Source of the DNA: Parasponia andersonii
Lineage: Eukaryota; Streptophyta; Magnoliopsida; Rosales; Cannabaceae
Assembly (NCBI GenBank): GCA_002914805.1
Contig: JXTB01000104.1
Coordinates: 406,479 to 470,478 of the forward strand
DNA: 64,000 nt
Direction: 5' to 3'
In this document: in pieces, positions 1-10,191 of the stretch
How the letters are laid out: each line of letters opens with the position of its first letter
How positions within the stretch are numbered: position 1 is the first letter of the stretch
Made by a program: the position numbers and the translations under genes
The notes under the pieces: generated by a model
Databases searched by the model: none
Seen by the model: the letters and a program-made list of their open reading frames with translations, nothing else
What the model was told of the DNA's origin: nothing

Positions 1-892
1 CTCACGTCGCTCGTCGACGACCCGAGAAAACGTGCGAAGAGGAAACTGCTGCGCAACAAAATCTTGCCAGCAGACCTCAAAAACGCTCGCACTATAGGAC
101 TCAACTCGCTCGTCGACGACCCGAGAAAACGTGCGAAGAGGAAACTGATGCGCAACAAAAACTTGCCAGCAGACCTCAAAAACGCTTGCATTATGGGACT
201 CACCTTGCTCGTCGACGACCCGAGAAAACGTGTGAAGAGGAAACTGCTGCGCAACAAAATCTTGCCAGCAGACCTCAAAAACGCTCGCACTATGGGACTC
301 ACGTCGCTCATCGACAACCCGAGAAAATGTGCGAAGAGGAAACTGCTGCGCAACAAAATCTTGCCAGCAGACCTCAAAAATGCTCGCACTATGGGACTCA
401 CGTCGCTCGTCGACGACCCGAAAAAATGTGCAAAGAGGAAACTGCTGCGTAACAAAATCTTACCAGCAGACCTCAAAAATGCTCGCACTATGGGACTCAT
501 GTCGCTCATCGACGACCCGAGAAAACGTGCGAAAAGGAAACTGCTGCGCAACAAAATCTTGCCAGCAGACCTCGAAAAAGCCCGCACTCTGGGACTCACG
601 TCGCTCACCGACGACCCAAGAAAACGTGCGAAGAGTAAACTGCTGTGCAAACAAAAACTTGCCAACAAACCTCGAAAAAGCCCGAACTCTGGGACTCACG
701 TCGCTCGTCGACGACCCGAAAAAACGTGCGAAAAGGAGATAGCTACGCACCAAAAACTTGTCAGCAAACCTCGAAAACGAGCGTGCTCTGGGAATCGAAT
801 CGTGCAATAAAACACTTATCGATGACCCAAGAAAACGTACAAAGGAAAAAGGGGTGCGCAACCCAAAAGCAACCAGCGGACCCCTGAAGGAA
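1..892. repeat. 99-bp tandem repeat array, about nine units, cut by left edge
   Basis: Units recur at 1, 100, 199, 298, 397, 496, 595 and 695 with a period of 99 bp (one step is 100). Each unit contains a GTCGACGACCCGAGAAAAC-like core and a CTTGCCAGCAGACCTC-like segment. The last units, after about 720, are diverged. Because 99 is a multiple of three, one forward frame stays open from 64 to 810 as a 33-residue repeat rich in Lys and Arg, and other frames are open too. This looks like an effect of the period, not a real gene. The sequence that follows looks like an LTR, and tandem arrays near the 3' end of plant Ty3/gypsy elements are known, so this is probably element-derived. The array continues beyond the window. 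Confidence 0.9.
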
Positions 893-2950
893 CGCTTTTA
901 GCTACACGAAGAGCTAAAGGAAGGTAGGGTCAGAATCCACCCGTTGGAAGTGGACCCTCCATAAGGAATGTTTTGACTACACGAAGAGTTAAAGGGAAAC
1001 ATACTCTAGCCAAGGGATGATCTATCTTTGCATGGTCAGGGTGTGAACGGAGTTGGAGTTTACCCGTTGGAAGTAGTCCAGAGGCAAACCAAACGTGAAG
1101 ATAGAAATCAAAATTAAAACCTGTATATTATGTCCTAAAAGTATAAAACGCATGGCTAATAGTGGTGAGCACTCATGAGCCCTATTTGCGAGGTACAGGT
1201 TTAGAGCGGACTCTTAAGGAGACGTCGGAATGATAATGCCCTGTTTGTTCCCGATAAGAGCCAAGCTCAGGCCTTCTCCTTTGCAACGACGGATCTAAGC
1301 AATGGTCGACCAATCCCTGGAGCTGGTTCCGAGCACGGTCCCATTTGGGGTCGGAGAAATCCAACCACACGCGTGGGTCAAACTCGGCCAAAACATGTTA
1401 TAACGAGAGTTATACTTCTGCAAAACTGGATGAGCTTATAAGCATAAAAGACCACCTCCAAGTTAATATGCGTGTTGTAGATGACTGACATGGCAGAAAG
1501 TCCCATCAGAATCATGATTCTGTTTGCATTTAACTACATCGGATGGATTCCCGTCAAGGCAAAAAATTGGTGGATTAGGGGAGGAAGAGGGAATCGTAGC
1601 CAGTCCAGATGCTTTCTGCCCAGGACGATGGAACCCTCAGGGACGCAAGGACGAAGGTACCAGTCCGCAGGGCCCTCAACCCGTTGCAGCATCACTCCTC
1701 CGGGGAGGCAGAGCAACCTCCTCAGTGAATCTAGTTCTGAATCCATAACGGGTTGTAATTCTTGGTTTTAACTTAAAGCCATTAGATCGTAACGCGACTA
1801 AAAGAGTGAGAGTCTTTAGAGGAGAAGGGAACAGAAACCACAGGATTTTATGAGTTTAGAATGATTGAAAATTTTAGCAAAATGGCAAATGAACACAACT
1901 ACGGTTTTTATAGAGGAGAAGCCGAAGAGTTTTTCTGGAAAGGGGAGAATAAGGGAAACCGAGCAGTCAGAACTTCAAAATTCAAACAGATCTCGTAATA
2001 TGGGATGGCGTACCTCCACATCGATAAGAGTGGAACCACGTGCTTCCCCCAGATTGGAGGAACGGAGAGACGGTTTCCCCACTTGATGGACACGAGTCTG
2101 TCAAGTAGGGAAATGTGGGCAGTTGTGGGACCCGTTCCCAAGCCATATGCCATGCGGAAGGCCACGCGGGTCGCACGTGATCTCACAATCGGTCGTTGGG
2201 CCATCTGAAGTTAGGACTGAGCCCATTACTGACCCTGGACAGTCTGGCCCAGTCTGACCCTAACCTCGACAGATGGGGATCGGAAGTCCCAAGAGTCTGC
2301 CACCTGAGTATAGTGGCCCTTACCTCAACAGTTGGGAGGGTCAGAAGCCCCAGGAGTCTTCCAACTGAATATAATGAAAAGCAACTCTCGGCTCCAGACC
2401 CAGACAGAACATTTAATACGATCCTGGGTAGGCGTGCGCAAGGGATAAGCCATCCTGACAGAACGGTGATTTACCTAAATCTTACCCCTGACAGATTGAA
2501 GCCGTAGGAGGCGGCGGAAATCAGGCTACGGTAACACAGAGGAGATCGCAGAAATCTCGGCCCGTAACTGCTGAAAAAGATTTTGAGGAGAAAGGTACTC
2601 AGTCCTGAGATTGAGACCCGCATAGTTCACAATCTCAGGACTACATATATGAGAGCGATGCATTCTCGAGAGGGGCATGTACGCTTAAAAAATAGAAATA
2701 TAGAGAAAAGCCTGAAAACAAGTAACAAATACAAATTCACACTGAAATATTTTCCTTGCTACCCTGTATCAAAGATAAACCACTGATTTAAGCATCGGAG
2801 AGTCTTTGCAGGTAGCCACCCCCGCCTCTCCGATCTTGCTTGGAGTTCAGAGTACTTTGGTACAGCAAGAACACGTGGACATTTGGAGAATACAGCATCA
2901 ACAGTTCGAGACACGTGGATGGCTGGTGAGAAACCGCTCCAACACTTATT
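893..2950 (+). mobile_element. probable degenerate LTR-retrotransposon 3' region / LTR
   Basis: This stretch is more GC-rich than the spacer to its right and has no convincing gene. It contains imperfect internal repeats (blocks with CTACACGAAGAG and CCCGTTGGAAGT near 900-1075; CAGTCTGGCCCAGTCTGACC-like blocks near 2235-2480). It ends with the sequence around 2790-2950, in which a GCATCGGAGAGTCTTTGCAGGTA-type phrase precedes a run of C. I recognise that phrase from the 3' part of many plant LTRs. The change to plain AT-rich DNA at about 2950 suggests the element edge. Neither LTR start, primer-binding site nor target duplication could be fixed. Family and strand are inferred. Confidence 0.5.
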
Positions 2951-3274
2951 ATTGGTTCCTAAATAATAAAAAAAAATCCATAAACTTTAAATTTACGCCC
3001 TTGAATTTTAAAAACATTATTTCTTTCCCTAATTTTTTTTTTATCTATTAAATCTTGGAAGACTAATTAACGTCCCATTTTTTTCTCCAAATTAAAATTT
3101 AGTAACTAATACCAAAATTGATGTTGTATTAATTATGTTATTCATTTGTGTTCAAAGACTAACAGACAATAATTTTAAGACACCTATTAAGAACAAAACA
3201 AGACTTTTTAACATAATATAAAGACATATATTTACGAACACATATGTCCGTATATATACAATATATATAGGTGT

Positions 3275-3510
3275 GGTTGCCACTCCAGTATGTATTTTAT
3301 TTAACTTATGTGTAGGTTTTTTTTTAATCATTAGATTATCGTCTAATAATAATTCAAAAACTATAATGAAGTGTATAAAAAAAAATACATCGTTAATATT
3401 ATTTCTCTCTCTTATTTTTAATATAAAATAATATGTAAAAAAATATTTTTATTTGTCAAAATAATACCTATAAATAAATAAAAAAAATACCAACTAGATT
3501 ACTTGCTCGT
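3275..3510 (+). mobile_element. MITE, family A, copy 1
   Basis: The left end begins GGTTGCCACTCCAGTATG and the right end, read in reverse, gives an imperfect match (..AATCTAGTTGGTATTTTTTT), so the segment has terminal inverted repeats with an AT-rich body. The interior phrase CTATAATGAAGTGTAT followed by TCTCTCTCTTATTTTT recurs in the copies at 40.1 kb and (inverted) 46.8 kb. No protein is encoded. A target duplication is not clear for this copy. Confidence 0.55.
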
Positions 3511-6500
3511 AAATATATGCACATCTATTTAAAAAAAGTTGCATGTCATATTTCTTAATTATGAGTTGATAAGTAACGACACCTTTTTTGCTTTTGTGAT
3601 CATAAAGAAAATAATTTCGGTAAGTATTTTTTTCTTTCATGCACATTTAATGATAGTGCGTTAATAGAGCGGAAGGGGGCGCTTACAGCAGTTTGCTACA
3701 AGAGAATGCATTTGTTTTGTAATAATAACAGCCGTTATTGTGACATAATAGTAATGAGCTCTACCTTTTCTTGACTAGTATTGAGATTTAAAAAAAAAAA
3801 AAAACAAAAACAAAATGTTCATTAGATATCAGCGACCAATTTATCGGCATGGCTTGTATTTTTTTCTGACCTCTGTTACTTCTAAACTGTTCTGGACTCA
3901 AGTGCTAAACGGCACATATATAAAATATATAAAATAAACATTAGTTGTGGAGTAACATTCATCGGGCATCATCACATATAACAAACCCTACCCTAACTTA
4001 ATTTGCCTATCTTAGAAAATGCTACCCAATCAGGATAGGGATTATTATCGTTTTATAATTTGCAGGTCAAATATATTCATGATTATTAAAAGAAAATTCA
4101 GACAACAGAGTTGACAAATTTAAAGTTCTCTTATATCTATAACAATATTAAAAAAGTGAATGAAGTTTCGTCAATCTATTTTAGCATTTACTGTATAGTT
4201 CATTTATTTTGTCGCTTTCTCATCACTTCAGTCTTGTTTATTCTGCCTCTTATTCTCTTTGTTTTATACATAAATTTTCCTCTTATTCTTATTTTCTCTA
4301 CTTTTCTAACAGCAATGTTTCTTTTATTTTTGATGATTTTTGCTTTACCCCCAGTTTGTCATCCACCTCGCCATTGTTCTTTTTTTTTTTTTTTTTAATT
4401 TCTTATATAAGAAATCATTGCTAATAGATATTCTATCTTTTCTCATTGTTTATCATTTGGTTAGATGTATTTTGGCTTGGCATGCAATGGTTCTTTTAGA
4501 GGGTTAAACTTTAACTTTGCCATTTGAATTAAGAACCTTTATTTACAATGACGTTGCATTTAAAAGTTTGTTCAATGATTCTACATTCATCAAGATGATT
4601 AAAATCTTATTTTCTAGCTATAGGCTCCAACTTCTTCTCTTTCTTTTCTTTTTCTCCTCAATTTTTGAATCAGATTTTTTATTTGTTTGTTTTCTCTTAA
4701 ATCAAAAGAAAGAAGACAAAGATTGAAGAATAGTTCAATCTTACGGGGGCAAAGAGATAAGTCGGTTAGCTATTAGTAGTATACTATTTTCCCCCTAAAA
4801 CTTTATTCCTTTACATTCTTGCACAGTATGCTTTCAGTAAGGTGGTTTATATATTCATTTTGACCATTATTTCTCCACTTTTTCCCAATGCTCCTTTTTT
4901 TTGTTTGTTTAATTTTTCTGGTTTTTCTTTATCTCTTGTTTCATACATGCCTGGTTAACAAAGTAGAATAATAAGGCATAACACAAATACTCATTCTAAT
5001 GGAATAAGATTGATAGCTTGTTTATGAAAATAAGTTTTTTAAAATTGAATTAGGTTTCAATTTCCAACAAAGTTTAATTATCTGCTGAATCATACTTCCT
5101 GTTGGTGCTACTTCTAAAACGACCGTGAAGGTGCTTGTGAAGAAAAAGTTGTAATGTGAGCAAAATAAGGTAGTGACAGCCTATAACAAGGGCATATATT
5201 CATAAATATATCTATATATGTAAGTATATTTGAGAAAGAAAAATATAGTGATATCGGAACTGAACAATAAGTAGGCTAATTTTATGACCCACCTTGAATG
5301 GATTGGGGATGAGATTTAGGGAATTTGAGAAGCTAAGTTAGCCCATTGGTTCAACCTCAGCCTCCCTCATAGGCGAAGTACAATACAACAGACAATATAC
5401 ATTTCTTTGATGATGTTCCTTTTTTCTTGTTCATTAATGTTATTCTTGCACAAATAAATAAAGAGTTAAGTGAGCTTATTAGCAGTCATAGTTCAAAATT
5501 TTGCATTTGTGCTCGAATGTATCTAAAAGTATTTAAAGAGGAAAATAAATGTGAAGAGACCAAATTTATCTATCATTATTAGTTCTTCTGTATCAGACTT
5601 CTTTTACTATTTTTGGTGACTCTAACATGAATTTATTCTTTTTTCATTTAACTCGCCGAATGTTTCAATGTTATGGTTTGACATAGGTTCTTTTGAGGCA
5701 TAAGGGGTTTAGCTTAGCACAGTATTCTTCTCTTTTTGTTGTTGTAATTGCTATTTGATGTTTGGGAACAAAGTAGTGATCTAACTTTCTATGGCACTAG
5801 AGATGCAAGACGTAGAAAAATACCACTTAAAGCCCACTTTATTTTCATTTTTCCGTTTTGATTTTATTTCTGCATATAAGTTACTTATCATTGTAATATC
5901 GTGGTATTTATGTAAAACTTACTTTCTCTACTCTAATGGGGAAGTTTTTCCTTTTTGTTTTTTGGTGCTTTTTGTATTCCTATTCTTTTTAATAATGCCT
6001 TTACAAGTCTTTCAAACCTAGGAATTATAATATACATACATTGATTTAATCAAAAGATAGAGGGACATAATTTATTCAAGTTTTTATAATATTTATCCGA
6101 ATATTATTTTTATGCATATCTTATGTAATCCCTTTCGAAAATGAAGAATCTTATGGGTTAATAATATATGGATAGTAAATTTGTAGAGAAAAACTTGGAA
6201 TATTACATTAGAATATGTTTTCTTGCTACTCGATGACCTCCAAGAGTGGGGAAGATCATAGATTGCACAATTTTGTCTCGCTTCTCTATTTTTTATCTGA
6301 AATCATCTTCCATCTACTTTTATAAATTGTATGTGATACAACAATAATACATTGAAGCAAGATTCTATTTGTTCAATAGAATAGGGTAAAAAGTGTAATA
6401 CTATTGATGGCGACAATTGTGTCGATCCCCTACACATGGAAGCAAGATGGAAAATCGTAAAAGTCATGAGTACCAAATGATGATATAGAAAGACTAGAAG

Positions 6501-7605
6501 ATAGAATATTCACCTTCCTAAATACTCTTGTTTGGCTCAAATGGAGATGAATGTATAATAAGTATAATTAATTTAAACAAATCACATAGTAATGAGTTGC
6601 AACTGAAAAATGAAAATATATATTTCCTTCGTTAGAAATTTTTCAGAACTTTAAAAACTAATTAAGAAATTTTAATATATGTTCCAGTTAAAAATGTTTT
6701 CAAATGACATTAATGAGCAAGAAAAATCATTGTTCAAAACTTAATTCTTTGTTTTTTTGTATTTCACCTAATTTGAAAATCAGTATCTTTTTATTTTATT
6801 TTTCTTTATTATTAACCTAATATAACCTTCAGGTTAATTATCCAACTTAATAATGGCAACGCATAAGACCACTTCGATTATGATACTCTAAGTAAATAAT
6901 GACTATGTTCTCTTTTAATTGATATAGTTTTAGATCTATGTTAATTTCTTTTAAATTGATTATGTAATCTATCTGCCATCGATTATTTTTCGCGGTAGTT
7001 AAAATATGCATTTTAGTTCAAGTAAGACAGTTGAATATTTTTCTTTTCGTTTTTAATGGAGATTATGTTTCTCCACGCATGCATGGCTATCATTGTCCTT
7101 TCTCTAAAATCAATATTTATATGACAATATTGATAGGGAGATTGATATCTTTGTATGGTCTCCTCTTGTTTTGCTCTCTTTTGAGAAGGTAGATTCCACC
7201 CTTGAAAAGATCAAAGTATTGTCCAAAACCATGCAGGATATCACTGCCTTTCGAGGTTTTAAATTTAATATCGAAAACAATTGAGGTTTTCTTAGAGCAT
7301 TGTAAATGTTTCATAACTTATTTAAAAAAATTTACAAAGGATGACTTCATAGTTAGGTTCATACAATGGAATCTAATTATCTCCATCACAAAATGTGACA
7401 CGTCACATGTGAAACAAGTTATTGTTCACTTGTTTGCTTTCACGTTGTTTAACTAGAGTTCTTTTTTTTTTCCCTCTAACTTTTTGCATTTTTTGAAAAC
7501 ACAATTGAGTTTAGTTGTAATGTGATTCAGGTGAGAATTTATTATGTACTATCCCAGTGAAAAAAAATTGTGTATAATATATATATATACACACCTACTA
7601 AAAAA

Positions 7606-7652
7606 GCTCAAATTAATTTAGCACGTGCGAAGCACGGGTCTCCACCTCGTAT
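7606..7652 (+). mobile_element. Helitron-like 3' terminus
   Basis: The sequence TTTAGCACGTGCGAAGCACGG can fold as a short GC-rich hairpin (CGTGC-GAA-GCACG). About ten bases later it is followed by CTCGT, where plant Helitrons normally end in CTAGT (CTRR plus the flanking T). The GTGCGAAGCACGGGT phrase is characteristic of Helitron 3' ends in many plants. The terminal tetranucleotide deviates by one base. A matching 5' TC end was not found, so the length of the element is unknown. Confidence 0.4.
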
Positions 7653-9183
7653 ATAGAAAAAATTTGTTACTCATATCGGAGCTAGCTGCCACTAATGGTT
7701 ATACTAATGCTTTCTCTCCAGGATCCGCACTATTCCAAGGTTCGGGGAAAAAAAAATCCATGGAGCTTTTTTATTTTCATAAAAGCTTGCAAATATAGTA
7801 CTGTATGCAAAACCCAAAATAGCATTTCAAAAGTTCACAGTAAGTGGATTCTCCACATTTTTACATACAAAATACATGACATAAAATTATACCAAAAGGT
7901 AAAGTTGAAGACTTAAAATTACATATGCACCAAAAGACTTCAATATTAGCTACTCAAATATCATTGGACGTCACATCTAAACATTAGAAATGAAATTAAT
8001 GTGGTTATCAATCTTCACCCTATCTCAATAAATTGTTGGAATTGGACCAACTAAAAGATTTCGTAACCAATATATACTGCGGAGCTCAAGGGTAAAAACT
8101 GAAAGTTGTACTATTACGTCCTTGGAAAAATTTTAACGGTACCATGCTGGTTGGTAAACAAATTGGTTGTAAAACTTTTCACAAAAATTAATTGTAAACA
8201 AGTTTGGTGATGATATATCCTAGATATGACATCCAATCTTTTTTTTTTTTTATAATAAAAACAGACTCGTCAATGAAATAATATTAATAAAAGTTAATAA
8301 ACTTCAATTACAGTATAAATACAGAAGATTATAATTTCAAGCTCCTGAATAAATGAGACGAAAAATGGATCATATACATAACAACAATAAAAATTGTGAG
8401 CTAATATAATTCTCCAGGAGAAGAATGAGAAGAAGATAACAATGATCACCATCAAACAATTGTCTTCACTTGCTATTGGAGTGTATTTTTGGCGAGTAGA
8501 CTATATGATTTCAATACCAAACGAGATCTACGCCTGATAAAAAGAAAACTAACCTATCTGCATTACAAATTTAAATCAAATAAAAAATTCTCAAATTCAA
8601 GATCTAGTAAACGAAATTCAAAAATTATACAAATCAAAGTTTAGATGGTACAAAAATTTACACAAACATGGTACTGCAACCATATCCAAATCTAGACTAA
8701 AAAAAAAAAAAAAAAAAAAGACTCTATTCCCTAAAAGAGATCGAGGTGGATAGAGGAGGAGGATAGGTTGGAAAAAGAGATTAAATACCCTTTATCCGGC
8801 CTATTATGAGAACAATTGTAGAGGATTTTTAAGAGAAAAAGATAACGGCAACTAGAATTTTTTAATAGCTAAAGAAAGAGAAATAGCTTGAGAGATGATA
8901 TCCAACTTGAAAGAAAGAAATAATTAACATTTTAATTCGTATTTCTCAATCTTTATTATTATATTTTTAGTTTTAATTATTTTAAACTAAAATTAATTTT
9001 CTTAAATTGTAACATTTTTTATTTGACACGGATACCCATTATTTAGATGGTGTATCATTGCCGAGCTTATATTTATCTACAAATCCTTTGCCTATATATT
9101 TAGGTTCTAATGTTTTATGCAAATTAATCATTTATTGGGTTAAAATTTGCTTTATACTTCTCTACTCGTATATAATCATCGTC

Positions 9184-9211
9184 ACATATATATATATATA
9201 TATATATATGA
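9184..9211. repeat. (TA)n microsatellite
   Basis: An uninterrupted alternating AT run of about 27 bases. Confidence 0.9.
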
Positions 9212-9227
9212 GACAGTTAAATAAAAT

Positions 9228-9400
9228 CTGATTGACTCAAGTGTTAAGAGTACTCATTAGTTAATCTCGGTTTTAGGTTCGAATCACACCAAGAGTAAAT
9301 GTAGAAACCTATAATTCGTAAGGGAGTGAGGTGGAGATTAGATAATAGTAAATATTTTCCTTTAATTCAATAGTAGTCTCTTAATAATTTCTTAGGTTAA
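9228..9400 (+). mobile_element. tRNA-like SINE candidate
   Basis: TGACTCAAGTGTTAAGAG resembles an RNA polymerase III box A. About 45 bases downstream, GGTTCGAATC matches box B, with tRNA-like spacing. That pair is the expected head of a plant tRNA-derived SINE. The end and target duplication are not evident, and a MITE starts at about 9391, so the boundaries are approximate. Confidence 0.35.
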
Positions 9401-9932
9401 ATATAGTAACGATCCCTGAATTATACCTGTTATATTACTTTGCCCTCTTTAATTTTCATCTTACCTAATAATAGTTTTTGAATTATACAATTGATACAAA
9501 AATAACCCTTTTATCACAAACTGTTAGTTTTTTAACAGAAAACAGTCGCAAACAAGACGTATAATTAGGTATTATTACTTCTATAAGTTAGAATTTCGTT
9601 TTTAGTCATAATTACTAAATTGTGCATTATTTTCACAAGACTTATTTCTTATTATAAATTTAACAGTTTATGAAAAGAAAAATGACCACTGATGTAATAA
9701 TTGCATGAGTCTTTCAAAATCTACAACGTAAGTTAAAAATTCATAATATCATTCTTAACCACAATTAGTACAAAAATAATTTGTTTCTGTTAAATATTTT
9801 AACAATTTGTGAAAAAATAATCATTGTTACAACAATTACATAATTTAGGAATTATTACTATATATATTAAAAATTCAAGAGACAAAATGATACCACCTGT
9901 ATAATTTAGGACTATTAATAACATTAATCTGA
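9391..9932. mobile_element. MITE with long terminal inverted repeats
   Basis: The left arm (about 9391-9530, with CGATCCCTGAATTATACCTG and ATTACTTTGCCCTC) matches the reverse complement of the right arm (about 9790-9932, with CAGGTGGTATCATTTTGTC-type text when read in reverse). Each arm is at least 100 bases with scattered mismatches. There is no coding capacity. This is a non-autonomous foldback or MITE-type element; the superfamily is not assignable because no clean target duplication was identified. Confidence 0.55.
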
Positions 9933-10191
9933 TTTTTTAGTAAAAGAAATGAAAATACTATTATAATCCTTCACACTAACGTACTCCATTGGAAGATGAG
10001 ATGAGATACTAATAAGGCAGTCTCAAAATGAGGTTTGGCAACGGAATAACAATTTTCTTAAATATTCTCCGCTGGAAACGTCACAACCGTTAGATGCCGT
10101 TTGATCAAGATCATGGACAACTGGCATCCAGGGAAGGAATAAGGGAAGGAGAAGTGGGTTATATCCCTATCCTAATTAAGGGTATCAAGAA

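Larger units (their letters stand above)
2951..10191. other. AT-rich intergenic spacer with small transposon remnants
   Basis: No stretch here has convincing coding properties; the open frames are short, low in complexity and lack splice-consistent partners. Small elements listed separately are a MITE (3275-3510), a Helitron-like 3' end (7606-7652), a tRNA-like segment (9228-9400) and a long-inverted-repeat MITE (9391-9932). Simple repeats include poly-A at 8700-8719 and (TA)n at 9184-9211. The last 200 bases should contain the CutA promoter, but I could not assign a TATA box with confidence. Confidence 0.7.

Noticed and set aside
64..810. 248-codon open frame in the 99-bp repeats
   Set aside because: Several frames on both strands are open because the period is a multiple of three; no start context, introns or domain support a gene.
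1..892. CRISPR-like array at the left edge
   Set aside because: Units are contiguous 99-bp repeats without unique spacers, and the genome is a plant.
4111..4726. Hydrophobic open frames in the spacer (Phe/Leu-rich)
   Set aside because: T-rich DNA translates to Phe and Leu; there is no conserved motif and no splice partners.
7117..7456. Open frames on both strands before the Helitron-like end, first read as a possible captured gene fragment
   Set aside because: No recognisable helicase or Rep motif and no consistent exon structure.
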